Assembly (NCBI GenBank): GCA_039654915.1
Contig: CM077597.1
Span: 88,228,001-88,292,000 of the forward strand
Length of the DNA: 64,000 nt
Reading direction: 5' to 3'
Source of the DNA: Aquilaria yunnanensis
Taxonomy: Eukaryota; Streptophyta; Magnoliopsida; Malvales; Thymelaeaceae
Shown: in pieces, positions 1-10,662 of the stretch
How positions within the stretch are numbered: position 1 is the first letter of the stretch
Layout: each line of letters opens with the position of its first letter
Notes under the pieces: model-generated
What the model saw: the letters and a program-made list of their open reading frames with translations, nothing else
Told to the model about the DNA's origin: nothing
Databases searched by the model: none
Made by a program: the position numbers and the translations under genes

Positions 1-1135
1 AGCAATTCCTCAGGCAGACCCTTTCGCATTCTTTAAGGTCCATGGTTCTGTTGAACCAAGCTTTCTTTGTATCTGGCACCTTTATGCTTTTTATTTTCTG
101 GAACCCCTCCCCTTTGCCACAATCAATTTCAGTCTTTCTAACACATCCACTGGTCCAATCACCCGTCGCCCATTCCTCAGGATTCCTCGGAGCAAAGCCT
201 CTCAGACATCCACAGGGTGGGGAGTTGTTAATGTTACAGCTTCCATAAGGTCCACACAGAGCATACCTGTCACAGTTGTCCATCTGTGCTGTTAAGTAGA
301 GGTTCCAGTCATGAGTTCGGTCACTCCAAGTGAAACGCTGAAGAATTCCGTTCGAGTTCAGTATCATCCTGGAAACAACTGAACTGTTAATCAATTGATA
401 CCTGTAGAAGACCTCTTTCTCATTGTAAACAAACTCAAACTTATATATCGAGTTCCTCCTCAAATTCGGCATCCCACTAAACCTTTCACCATTCCAAGGA
501 CCAGACCGGAATTGTATAACCGAATTCTTTCTCAGCATTATCTGCGGATATCCATCAATCTCATACCTGTTTGTGTACTCTCCTAGAGAAGGATCATCAG
601 GACTTCTCCAAGCTGTTAAGTAGTTATCATGCCCTGTGACCAAATTCCTCCCAAACTTTACTCCTGGCAAGAACGTGTCACCAATGTGATCGAAACTCTG
701 CCACAAAACATCCTCTTCGCCATAACCATCCCCATCTCTGACAACCAAGTTCCCTGTGTCCATAAGCTGAGCAACTGGTCTGATCGGTCGTCTTGTTCCA
801 GGCAACTCAGAAGACCATATGGTGTCATTTGTTCCATTTAAGACGACCAAAATTCCCCGGTCTGTCAACGTAAAGGTCCCGGATGAATCATCCAATGGAA
901 TCTCTCTGTTGGCTACCCAAACCACTGTTTCTGGTGATCTTCTGTACCATATTCCTACGTACCTTCTGTTGAAGCTTCCTCTCCTGAAAAATCCCAGTTC
1001 AAAGCTTTCTCCTACTGAAACAATTGTGCTGCCATCTCTTAGTGATTCACTTGGAGCTAGGGTGTCTGCAGAATTGGAAAGCAGAATTATGGAGGAAAGG
1101 AAGGAGGAGATGAAAAGGAATATTACTGGTTTCAT
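1..1135 (-). CDS. G-type lectin S-receptor-like kinase, copy 1, exon 1 (partial, runs off left edge)
   Basis: Minus-strand reading frame from an ATG at 1135-1133, open to base 1, so the gene continues beyond the window. An in-frame TAG lies 24 bases upstream, which fixes this start. The product begins with a hydrophobic signal peptide (MKPVIFLFISSFLSS...), then a bulb-type mannose-binding lectin domain ([34 protein letters not shown]), the S-locus glycoprotein region ([14 protein letters not shown]), an EGF-like cysteine cluster ([22 protein letters not shown]) and the start of a PAN domain ([14 protein letters not shown]). No stop or frameshift was seen over about 378 codons. It is a close paralogue of the gene at 13017-16195, with scattered substitutions. 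The family acts as plasma-membrane receptors; transmembrane and kinase exons are not in the window, so catalytic integrity cannot be judged. Confidence 0.9.
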   Translation of the reverse strand, partial: MKPVIFLFISSFLSSIILLSNSADTLAPSESLRDGSTIVSVGESFELGFFRRGSFNRRYVGIWYRRSPETVVWVANREIPLDDSSGTFTLTDRGILVVLNGTNDTIWSSELPGTRRPIRPVAQLMDTGNLVVRDGDGYGEEDVLWQSFDHIGDTFLPGVKFGRNLVTGHDNYLTAWRSPDDPSLGEYTNRYEIDGYPQIMLRKNSVIQFRSGPWNGERFSGMPNLRRNSIYKFEFVYNEKEVFYRYQLINSSVVSRMILNSNGILQRFTWSDRTHDWNLYLTAQMDNCDRYALCGPYGSCNINNSPPCGCLRGFAPRNPEEWATGDWTSGCVRKTEIDCGKGEGFQKIKSIKVPDTKKAWFNRTMDLKECERVCLRNC

Positions 1136-1735
1136 GGATGTTTGCTTCCTTTGTCGGCTCTATTCTTCCTTGGTAAATGTGATGAACAAATTTTTTTTAT
1201 GAAATAAATGGGAATCCCTCCAAGCTGCCAATTTGGCTATTCTATTGGTTAGTCTTCGACTCTTATTTTTTTACTCCAAAAGTCAGATAGGGGTACGAAG
1301 ATTGTGGATTATCTGCATTATTTTGTTCAGTGGATGAATTTCTCATGTGGAACTGGGATAGTTGGCCAAGGTGTCTAGAATAGCATGACTTTGAAATTTC
1401 GTCTTATGGTTTGACTCTAATTATTTCGAAAGCATTTTTAAGAAAATATTAAAAAAATTATTTATTATTCTACAAATTCTAGTTTATTAAATAGTATGTC
1501 AGGCAATTAATGGATAATTTACAGTTAGGGAGATTATGTATGCAATTGTACACATAAATGTTACCCATCATGTACTACTTCGTCCTGGATTCTTTAACAC
1601 AAGTCATTTATTTACTTAATTTTGATTTGAATTTATTTATATTATTATTATTTGTTAGAAAAATTTTAAAAAATTTTAAATTTATAAATTATAATTTTTC
1701 ATTTATTATTTATATATATATAAATATCATATGTC
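1136..1735. repeat. 5' flank of copy 1, duplicated upstream of copy 2
   Basis: Upstream (promoter-side) sequence of copy 1. It aligns in order with 16196-16700: shared blocks include GCATGACTTTGAAA, CTAGTTTATTAAA/TTAGTTTATTAAA and TCCTGGATTCTT. The duplication therefore includes at least 500 bases of promoter. After about 1735 the match stops and resumes at about 6650, so roughly 4.9 kb has been inserted in this copy (or lost from the other). Confidence 0.75.
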
Positions 1736-2329
1736 CATTTCAAAATATTGAAGATAAAAAATACAAATTAATTACTACAGAATATCATATGAATGGAGTA
1801 ATCTAGTAATCTAATTTTATAAAATTCATTATGTACTAGAAAAAAATATGGTGCAAAAAAAATTAACAAAAAAGTAAAATGTTAACTTGGGATGCTTAAA
1901 AAGCCCAACCATGCTTTTAAATTTGGATAGTGCCGTTCAATATGTATCGGTACAGGGCTGGAGATGATACAGAACTATTGGATCAAACGTTGTCTTCTTT
2001 ATGAGATTGTACTAGCTATATTATCTTAGTACCGGCCAAATATATATATTTTTTATATTTTTAGGTAAATTATATTTTAAGTATGTGTAATTGATTAATT
2101 TTATGACAAATATTTACTATTATTTGAAATAAAATTTTTACTTTAAATTTTTTAGGCATTAAAAATTATGGTTTTAATATACATAGTTTAATATTTATAT
2201 AAAAAAAAACTCTTAATTAATCTACATACATATAACTCACACTTCAAACTTTTACAATCTCAAATTTAAATATGTTCTATGTGTTGATATGTTATATTTA
2301 TATATTTTTTATCTTTATGTATATTTATA
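1736..2329. other. AT-rich sequence of unknown origin
   Basis: No gene seen. AT-rich sequence with stop codons in all frames. It contains a GTACCGG-rich stretch near 1940-2040 that may pair with 3190-3260 (GATACCATACAATACCG), as if a repeat were split by the Stowaway element at 2330. This is inferred by eye only. Confidence 0.4.
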
Positions 2330-3181
2330 CTCCCTCCGTCCCATATATTTTGCTCCATTTTTCTTTTTAGGCTGTCCCATAACCTTTACACCATTTCCAT
2401 TTTAAGTAATTTTTTACAACTCATTTACCCTTATACCCCTAACTTAACCCATATCTCTCTCTTTCCCATCCGAACAGATTTCTCTCTCTCTCTCTCGTCC
2501 TAATTTCGATTCTGTCTCCGTCTCCGTCTCTGTTTCTCCCTTCCTCCCTCTCTCCCTCCGGCGTGCTTGCACAGCAATTCGTGACAGAGGCACGACCGAC
2601 AAATGCTCGATCGACAGATGCGCGATCGACAATGGACTCGTAATCGACGACGGATGCGCGAGTGACAACGAACGTACGATCGGCGATGGATGCACATTCG
2701 ACGACGGATGCGTGATGGAGCTTTGATTTGAGGCAAGAGGAACGAGAAGAAGACGAAGAGGCGCTGGATTGAAGCAGGGAGCCCGGCGCGAATGAGGACG
2801 GTGCGATCAAAGACGACGTGAAATCGATGCCAGCGAATCCAAAGGCCGACGTGAATCGATGCTGCGATCGAGGACGATGCGAATCGACGCCGATGAATCG
2901 ACGACGTGAATGAGGACAGTGCGATTGAGGATGAATGCGAATCGAGGATGGCGAACTGATTCCGAGATTGAAGAGATGAATTGAGGACGGAGGGGGCTCG
3001 GGTGGGACTGTTAGGGTGGGTTTCGCCGTCGCACTCTCACCTCTTGCGCTCACCCTCGTCCACCGTCGCCGGACTTCGTCGCAGAAAAAGAAATGGCACA
3101 ATTGGAAAATGCGTAAGAAATGGTAAAACACCTAAAACTACGTGAAAACTCAAATGTGCAAAATAAACGGGACAGAGGGAG
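2330..3181. mobile_element. Stowaway-like (Tc1/mariner) non-autonomous element with GC-rich interior
   Basis: Left end CTCCCTCCGTCCCATATATT and right end reading, on the minus strand, CTCCCTCTGTCCCGTTTATT. These are terminal inverted repeats typical of plant Stowaway elements. TA lies at 2328-2329 and 3182-3183 as the expected target duplication. At 852 bp it is longer than a usual MITE. The interior (2440-3100) is GC-rich, with repeated CGATCGA/GACGACG words in an otherwise AT-rich region. A 230-codon minus-strand frame crosses it, but its composition is low-complexity (Ser/Arg/His) and it resembles no family I know. Confidence 0.85.
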
Positions 3182-3320
3182 TATATCTTAAATATTTAAA
3201 ATTGGTATATCCAAAACGATACCATACAATACCGTTACCTTACTGTACCATTAAAAAAAGGGTACATAATCCAATATGCCTAGTTAATGTTTATTAGAGT
3301 TCCACGATTTATGTTTAATG

Positions 3321-4736
3321 TGTTAGTGTTGTGCCCAAAAAGCCAATCATGAGATGATTGTATTTTTGTACATTGAGTTATGATATTTTATTAAGGCATT
3401 AATCCAGCAATTATGTTTGTTGTTTTGTTTCTGCGTAACTTAACAAACATAATTGTAACCCTAGAATAATGATATTCTTAAACGTCCCTAGTCTAGTATT
3501 ATTGTGAAGTGAGTTGCAATAATACATAATGACTAGTATATGTGAAGACTAATATGAGATATGTAGTCTACATATGGGTACAAGTTGGAGAACTTGTGTA
3601 CTGGACCGAGCCTACATGAGAACACTTCATGGATCGTTATATGAGTGTCATAATTGATTCTCATAGTGATCATGGTATATATAGTCCTTCGACCTAAGAT
3701 CATCAAGGTTCCCTACATGTGAGTCACATACTTTGATACTTTCCTTTGTTGCTCGTAACTGAGTGAACTTGAAGGAGGTCATTGAGTATGTCACATATCA
3801 TGCGAAGGGATTTGTATGATCAAGATGGAATTTGTCCCTCTTATGTAACGAAAGTGATATCTTCGGGCCCTTTGATAGAGTGAGACTTAAAAAATGTATA
3901 GTCATGCTCGGATGGGTTGATATACGATATCAATATCATCAGTTTAAGTTAGTCTACTTGGTAATCAAGAAAGCAAAGATTGGGCTATACGAGAGTGACA
4001 CATACCATGTCTTGTGCTTAGTTTTGATATCTTGGACAAAGGGACAATAGCATATATTGGTGATGATCATAAAGGTTTAGTCGAATCATCAACAATCTTG
4101 TCACTTGGGTAGCAATGATGTGTTGCTAGACACCGCTCACTGCTTATGATCATAAATGTGATTTATGATCATTGCCAGCGTGGTAAGAGCCTATTAGGTC
4201 GCACACATAGAGCTATTTGGGTCATTAGAGTGCATGGGCTAATTATTTGGGTTATGGTTTCACTTTAATTTCGTATTAATAATGGGCCCAAGAGTTGAGC
4301 CATTATTAAGCCCAAAATTAAATCCTAATTGGATTAGGGCTTTGAAACCCATTAGGCCTGAAAGTTGAGTCTCACTATAAATACAACTTCTAGTGAGAAA
4401 TTCACAGGTCTCCTTGTTTTAGCCTCCCAAAAAGACAGCCGCACTCTTCTCTTGCAATTCCTTGGAGGACGCAAGCTAGCACTGTGAGCGCAAGAGAAAC
4501 GCATCTGCCGGGACGTGGTGGAAGCGTGGTGATCCCGAGAGGCTATTGTGGATACCATAGAGAGCTTGAACACGTCAACTATTCAGGTTTTGTGATTCGA
4601 CTCTACAGTTGAGTGAGAGAACTCAACCGAAAATTAAGTATGAAAATTTTCAAACATCCGGTTTACCCCGTTTCACTTGGATCCTGGAGGGTTTCGGTTA
4701 AATTCCGTTGCACTGTTTGGCTCCCGAAACCCAACA
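3321..4736 (+). mobile_element. Solo LTR, probably Ty1/Copia
   Basis: Begins TGTTAGTGTTGTGCCC and ends CCGAAACCCAACA (TG..CA ends). It is flanked on both sides by the 5-base target duplication TAATG (3316-3320 and 4737-4741). No primer binding site or internal region follows, so this is a 1,416-bp solo LTR left by LTR-LTR recombination. A TATAAATA box lies near 4375 with a plausible transcription start downstream. The 3' end style (GTTTGGCTCCCGAAACCCAACA region) resembles Copia LTRs; family assignment is inference. Confidence 0.85.
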
Positions 4737-4741
4737 TAATG

Positions 4742-5934
4742 GTGGTGTTTAGGTTAAATGTATATGTGGTCCCTAACCTTTAAATGTTGTTTCAAGTTTT
4801 TATCCCTAACATCCACTTTATTCCGCTCTCATCCCTGAAGTCAATAAAACCTTCCATTTTTGCCCTCTTTTGGAAGGAAAACGTTATTGTTGATGGAAAA
4901 CTGTCACATTGGACCAAGATTATAGAAGAAACCCCAATTTTAACCCATTGAATGCTGATTCTTCCCTCATAAACCTAAACTTTTCCTATTTATCAATTTA
5001 GTCACCATCTCCATCTCTCTCATTTTCAAGCTCCTGCCGCACGTCCACCCCTTCCATCTTTGCTCCCGAACGGTCCTAGTCTGCCTCCTCCTTGACAATC
5101 TCTATGAACTTCCTTCTTTCCTCTCTCCCATTGCTCAATTGATTGATAAACATCTCTCATTTCTCTTCTCTTAACTTTTGATCGTTTCTCTCCCCCATTC
5201 ATCGCTCATCTTCCCTGCTTTTTTTCTCGCCTTTTCTCGGTAATTTATGGCTCCAATTTCAGTTCTCGTTGTTCATTTTCCTCAATGCAACTTTCAGGTC
5301 TAAAATTTGAAACTGCTTTTAGTACAGGCTTTTAGGGAGGTTGGCTCTTTCGACTATCAGGATGGGTTCAGTATCATGTTCTGCTGCTACACTTAGTTTC
5401 ACTTCGGCATCAGATCTCCAGCAGTGGCTTTCGTGGCCTCATGTTGAGAACCCTAAGGAGGACTCACTTAGCTATAAACTGAGGAGGGATTTCACTGTGA
5501 CTGTGAGGCTGAGGAAGGTGAAGAAGCACGAGCGTCTGGCCAGGGGATCCGGATCCTAATGTGGAAGGTGGCATTCTGACCCATCTCTGGTACTCTTAAG
5601 TCTTTGAAAGAGAAACCGAAGCACATCATTTTGGATTTTGAAAAGCCCATTCTTGATTTTGAAACGGAAAATAGGGGCGAGTGCAATAGGAGCGGCGGCG
5701 GCCACGATGGTCTTATCCTAGGCGACGCCTGGCATGGGCGGCAGCTGGCCCTGAGGCGGAGGATTCCGGGGAGGAGTCAGACTCGAGGGAGGAGGCAGAC
5801 GAGGACGTTTCGGGGGCAAAGGCAGAGGGGCTAGAGGCGCAGGAGGAGCTTGAAAATGAGAGAGATGGAAATGGTGGCCAAATTGATAAATGGAAAAAAT
5901 TTTAGGGTTTATGGAGAGCAGAATCAATTTTCTA
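4742..5934. other. Possible MULE-derived segment with gene-like GC content
   Basis: Starts with a run resembling Mutator-like termini (TGGTCCCTAACCTTTAAATG, then TTTATCCCTAAC and CTCATCCCTGAAG), comparable to the better supported MULE at 27301. The interior has a pyrimidine-rich leader (4990-5260) and a GC-richer stretch (5340-5860) with a 72-codon plus-strand frame from 5341 that I do not recognise. I found no matching right terminus; the segment ends at a foldback MITE. It may hold captured gene fragments. Confidence 0.3.
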
Positions 5935-6245
5935 GGGGTTATTTTTATTTTTATATTTTTTTACTTAAAATCAATTTCATTTGAAAACTAATATTATGTA
6001 GATGCAATAATCAATTTAAAAGTAAATTTGTATAAAGTTGTTAAATTTTTATGAATTTTTCTTTTTTAATGCTTTAAACTAAAAAAATTCATAAAAATTT
6101 AGTAAAATTATGAAAATTATATTTTTAATAAATTATTGCGGCTACATAACATTAACTTTTAATTAAGATTAGTTCTGGGTAACAAAAATCTAAGAATAAG
6201 AATAAGTCATTTTAAAGATAATTGATTTAGGTTAAAATGAATTGT
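5935..6245. mobile_element. Foldback MITE, copy 1 of 3
   Basis: AT-rich sequence that is nearly self-complementary about its centre. The left arm has ATCAATTTCATTTGAAAAC and TAATATTATGTAGATGCAAT; the right arm carries the imperfect complement, ending AGGTTAAAATGAATTG. Clear relatives lie at 40937-41260 and 62040-62395. The left terminus of this copy looks truncated. No protein-coding content. Confidence 0.7.
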
Positions 6246-6649
6246 GTATTAGGTTGAGATATTTTTTTATCCACCATAACATTTTTCGTCTAAATAAATA
6301 AAAATGAAATGTTTTATGATGTTAGAAATAAAAGTGGACAGAGATAAAAGTTGAGCAACATATAAAGGTGGGTGACCACATATGCTTTTAATCCGGTGGG
6401 GTTTTGTTGAAAGTGATTCTAAATTGTATCTTTCATGTGTACCTGATTTAAATGAGAGTATTGCCCCCAGGAAAATAAAAAAAAAAAAATTATGTGATTG
6501 CGATTGTGGCTGTAGTTGCAGGAATTTGAGGGAATTTGCTTTATTTCGTCGCGCAGCAAAAGTTGACAAATGAATTCCCCACAGTTAGGAAGCGTCCCTT
6601 AAAAGCAACGAAGTTGGTGGTTTTGCTCCTTTTTTTGGCCTTTTCTTTT
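6246..6649. other. Intergenic sequence, nothing recognised
   Basis: No gene or element recognised. It includes a short pair of overlapping frames on opposite strands near 6270-6570, without family resemblance. Confidence 0.4.
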
Positions 6650-8335
6650 ATTTTTTTTATAATGGTTAATTTCCCCTTCCTTTCCGTTTATTTCAAATTA
6701 AAAAAACAATAACATTAAATTCTAGGCTTTTCCCCGTCGAGTTAGCAAATTGATCCTTCTTGTATGTTCGAACTAGTTAATAGATTGTCAAAAAGCACAT
6801 TTTAAGTTTTTTAATAATTAATATTCAAACCTCCAATTCTATCAGAAATTATTATAAAATTTTTGCAATTAGCGCGCACTGGAGAGCCTTTTGTGAACCA
6901 CTAGGGAGACCCACCCCCTCCCAAATGTGAACTCATAATGTGAGTGCTCCAGTCAGCCGAAAACAAAAGGACGGGGGCTAAAAAAGATCATAGACTAATT
7001 CCTTGAGTACTATAAAAGATTTATAGAAGAAAAGCACATTTACCCAAATAGAATTCAAAACCCTCATCTCTTATTCTTTATGCATAAAAAATAGTTTAAG
7101 GCATATTTGTTGATTTAAGTGCAATATGACTTTACGTATATATGATACAATAATCTCAAATTCAATATTGTAATTGCTATATACTTATATTTCCCAAATT
7201 GTAAGCCTATTTAAGATTATTATATATATATATATATATTTTCATTGGAACACGTTACTTTAGTTTCAAACTTGTATAAAATACTTTATTTATATCAACC
7301 CATGATATTTTTTATACAATTTCTGTTAAATAAAAATATTATATTCATGAAATTTATACCAAGAGGAAAGTGGAGACAAAATCCCGATGATACGAATCTT
7401 ACGACATTCAAGCGTATGATCTTAGTTAATTAGTTAATTAATTATCAGGTCTTTTCAGTTTTCACTAAGGTATATGGATAATATATCATATATCTATATC
7501 ATAAATAATTTGCATTAGTGAGAGTGACCTATAATTGAATTGGTGTAACCTTCAAATCAGTTTAACCTATCCTTCGATTCCTAGTGACAAATTAGACAAG
7601 CTCAGTGATGCATCCGAGATTTTTTTTTAAATAAGGGTCGATAATTGACTCTAATTTTAGACGATATTTAATTGGAATATTTCCTTCATTATGTAGTTAC
7701 AGCATACGTTACACATTGTGAAATGTTGGTATATTACCTAAAAGTATACCGTAAAATAAAATTGTGCTAATGCTTTGCGGTAAATAACATTTGCATAAAC
7801 TATTAACGTGTTTTGTTCCAGAATATTGCCCGCAGTTTATTGAGCGATATAATTGTATGGCGCCAAATTTAATTACCAAAATACCTTGAAAAACATCATT
7901 CAAGTGATTGTTGGACAATATATTATTATTTATTTTTTTTGGTGCAAAGAGAATATACATATATTAAAAATAAAAGAGGCTCTCAGGGAGGGCTACAAAA
8001 GCTAGCAGCGGAGGGGTTACAAGAGGCAGTGGGGGAAATATATACACTGTTATTTTTCAAATAGGATTTGTTTTTGAGCAGAAAAACAAAAGTAAAAAAA
8101 AAACTGTATTTTAAAAAATGGCAAACCAACTGAAACCTTTTTTTTTTTTTTCTGAGTTATCATACTGGTGTGAAAAAGCCCTACCACTATAAAAATTCAG
8201 GGTTTTTGCAAAGTCAAAAATTGTAGCGAAATCGTACGTAGCAAACTGAAATTTGCTACCATTTAAGTCATCGCGAAAATTATGGCAAAAAGTAACGTGA
8301 CAAAAGAAAATTGTGGCAATATCACAGCAATATCT
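6650..8335. repeat. Second block of the duplicated 5' flank (copy 1 side)
   Basis: Non-coding sequence collinear with 16750-18240. Shared blocks include TTAGCAAATTGATCCTTCTT/TTGGCAAATTGATGCTTCTT, CAGTCAGCCGAAAACAAAAG/CAGTCCGCCGAAAACAAAAG, TCTTACGACATTCAAGCGTATG/TCTTACGATATTCAAGCGTATG (near 7397 and 17391) and ATTGAGCGATATAATTGTATG/ATTGAGCGACATAATTGTATG. This shows that the copy 1 flank was once contiguous with 1136-1735. No gene is seen. Confidence 0.75.
7605..7905. repeat. Dispersed repeat, relative at about 19214-19500
   Basis: Shares ordered blocks with 19214-19500, for example GCGGTAAATMACATTTGCATA and TTTAATTACCAMAATACC. Both copies begin near a CAGTG(A/G) motif followed by GATCC-like and poly-T sequence. 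The expected position in the copy 2 flank (about 17516) lacks the first 220 bases, where a TA microsatellite sits instead. No coding potential. Confidence 0.55.
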
Positions 8336-8896
8336 GCAACGGCAGAGGGCTGAGGGACTAGGGGTGCCCGTGGTCCTAAGGGCGTAACCAGAAATTTTAC
8401 TTGGGGTGTGACGTGAAATGAGTTATTAGCATGTATAAATTTACAATCATTAATAAAAAATATTAAATAATATTATATATAGACATAAAATTTGAAAATG
8501 TATAATAAGTAAGTTTATTTCAAAAGTTTACAGCTCAGAATTCATTAGACAGTTTACATATATAGACACATGGAATTCAAAAATTTATAATAATTAAGTT
8601 CAATTTATAGAGTAAAAATAGTTATTTGAATTTTCTATTAATTATAAAAAAATATTATACAAATTAAATTTATTTTATAACACTTATCGGATAATCGAAA
8701 TTATGATCTAAAAAGTTGTTATCAAACACATACTTTGAGTTAACAAATTTCATGTAATGAAACCAAAATGAAACATTTTTTATAAATTTAGGACTAAAAT
8801 AAAATGTTTTTAATATGTTTGGAAACAAAACAGAATGTTTAATAGGATAGGGACTAAAAGGAAATAATAACTAAAGAGTAAGGACTCTCACGTAAT

Positions 8897-9679
8897 TTAT
8901 TCAATGCCGAGAATTTGCTGGACTTGTCGTCTCGTGAGATGATTATCCAGGAAGTTCATGATTTTGGTAGCTATATGCGGCTGAGGATGGTACTTGTTAT
9001 CTTTGATCTGGACTCCAAGGAATTCGATGGAAGTTTGACCAATGACCATCTTGCTCTGGGAGAGCATTACTCCATTATCTTTAACTATCTGGGCAAATTG
9101 AGCTAATAACTTCAAATGGGTACCTATACAAGGGGAAAACAATAAAATATCGTCAATATAAACAAGGGCCGACTGCAGTATCGGCTCGAAGATCTGGATC
9201 ATGACCTTCTGGAACAATGAGGGTGCCGTCTTCAGACCAAAAGGAAGCATCGTCCATTGGTAATGGTGGTCTGGGATACAGAAGGCAGTTTTGTATTTGT
9301 CTGGAGGAGAGATTGACAGTTGCCAGAAGCCAGACTTAAGGTCAAACTTGGAGAAGACCTTGGCATTCGTCAGATTGGCGAAGAGAGTGTTTTTTCGTGG
9401 TAACGGAAACTTGACGTCAGCAATGAATTCATTTAGGGGCTTGTAATCAATGACAAGCCTGGGCTTTTTTCTTTTCTGTTCTGAATGTTTGTTGACGTAG
9501 AAGGCCTGCCAGGCCCACGAAGAGGTTGTGGGCTCAATGAGGTTTTGGGCCTTGAGCTCTTGTAGCTCTTGGATCGCCATCTTTTTCTCCTCTGGGCTCA
9601 TTCCCGAATGGGTAGCCTTTGTTGGGTTAACATCCTCATTCTTCTTGAATGGAATTTCGATAAAGAACTTGGGATTCTT
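8897..9679 (-). pseudogene. Caulimoviridae-like reverse transcriptase fragment (endogenous pararetrovirus)
   Basis: Minus-strand frame containing the reverse transcriptase core. Visible motifs are RLVIDYKPLN, FSKFDLKSGFWQ, MLPFGLKTAPSLFQ and the catalytic YIDD box followed by ILLFS. The AFYVNKHSEQKR style of the N-terminal part fits Caulimoviridae better than Ty3/Gypsy polymerases. The 80 bases upstream (9601-9680) stay in the same frame but are separated from the protease frame by one stop codon. At the 3' end the frame breaks just after QQILGI, and no RNase H follows, so the gene is truncated. It is an inactive genomic remnant; genus unresolved. Confidence 0.85.
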
Positions 9680-10480
9680 CTAAAAGGGAAGATGATGCTT
9701 CTGTTCAAACTCAGCATGTGACTCAGTACAGGATTGCTGGATGAGGGCTTGCATGATTGTGCCGTACACTGGGTCACTTTCAGTTTGTATTTGACTTGCT
9801 GAGAGAGTTTCTCCTTCAGTTGAGTAAAGTCTTGGAGTTGTTGTCCATGGAAGGAAAAACTTGTATAGCTGTAGACCTTTATCAGTCCATCTGTGAACTG
9901 ATATCTTCTTGATAATGTCGAAACCAAGGATCATATCTCTGCCATGGTTATAACCAAATACAGTAGTAACTACGTACTTTGTAGGAGAGAACTTGATCCG
10001 AATTGGCCTACTTATCTTGGTGACATAGAAGACACCATTTGCAGCTCGGAATCTTTCATTGCAAGGTCGCCACATTTTGTCTGGAAGGAGGGAAGGATTG
10101 ACAATGGTGTTTGTGGCACCAGTATCAAACAGAGCAATCACCGGGATTGGTTTTGCATATTTATCCACGAGAATGTTGATCTTGGCCTGGGGTATGATTT
10201 GAGCAACAAAAAGGGAGGACTGCATCGGGGAGATCTGTACTGTGTAGATTGAAGCTTTCTCTGGATCAGAATTAGACTCTGAGGAGTAAGCTTCAATAGC
10301 AAAAAGGCTAGATGCCTCATCTTCTGTTTCCGAGAAAATGGACTCCATGTCTTCATTGGAAAGATCAGCGCCAGTGACTTGGGAGATGGTGTACGCCATT
10401 TTCTTCTTTGACTTGTTGTTCTTCTTAGGACAGTCTTTGGCAAAGTGTCCTGGTTGTCCGCAGATGAAACAGCGTTTGAA
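9680..10480 (-). pseudogene. Caulimoviridae-like zinc knuckle and aspartic protease segment
   Basis: Minus strand. A CCHC zinc knuckle (C-x2-C-x4-H-x4-C) at 10471-10430 is typical of the capsid C-terminus, followed by a Lys-rich linker. About 70 residues further on, an aspartic protease motif DTGATNTIV appears with the flanking pattern of a retroviral-type protease. The frame from 10399 runs 239 codons and ends at a stop at 9680 immediately before the polymerase-homologous sequence. In the virus family these domains are parts of a polyprotein cut by this protease. Here they are separated by nonsense codons. Confidence 0.8.
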
Positions 10481-10662
10481 TTTGTTGCTATTCTTCTTGT
10501 ATCGGAAGAAAATTTTTTCTTTCTTCTGAATCGTCCAGGGCGATCAGGAGAATAGATTCTTCATCTATGGTGCTTCTTCCGAGGAGTGTTGCAGTTACAA
10601 GCGCCTTTGTCTTTGCACTTGATTGTTAACTCAGGTTGCTGACATGCTTTATCAAGCAGGCT
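10481..10662 (-). pseudogene. Broken linker between coat protein frame and zinc knuckle
   Basis: Reading on from the capsid stop, the same frame resumes with a Cys-containing basic stretch (CQQPELTIKCKDKGACNC), meets a second stop near 10570, then changes frame before the zinc knuckle. The breaks show decay in place rather than an expressed gene. Confidence 0.6.

Noticed and set aside
2439..3131. 230-codon minus-strand open frame
   Set aside because: Lies wholly inside the Stowaway element, low-complexity Ser/Arg/His/Asp composition, overlapping frames in all phases, no domain. GC-rich repeat artefact.
5341..5559. 72-codon frame with gene-like composition
   Set aside because: Not recognisable, no intron or partner exons found; perhaps a captured fragment, insufficient to call a gene.
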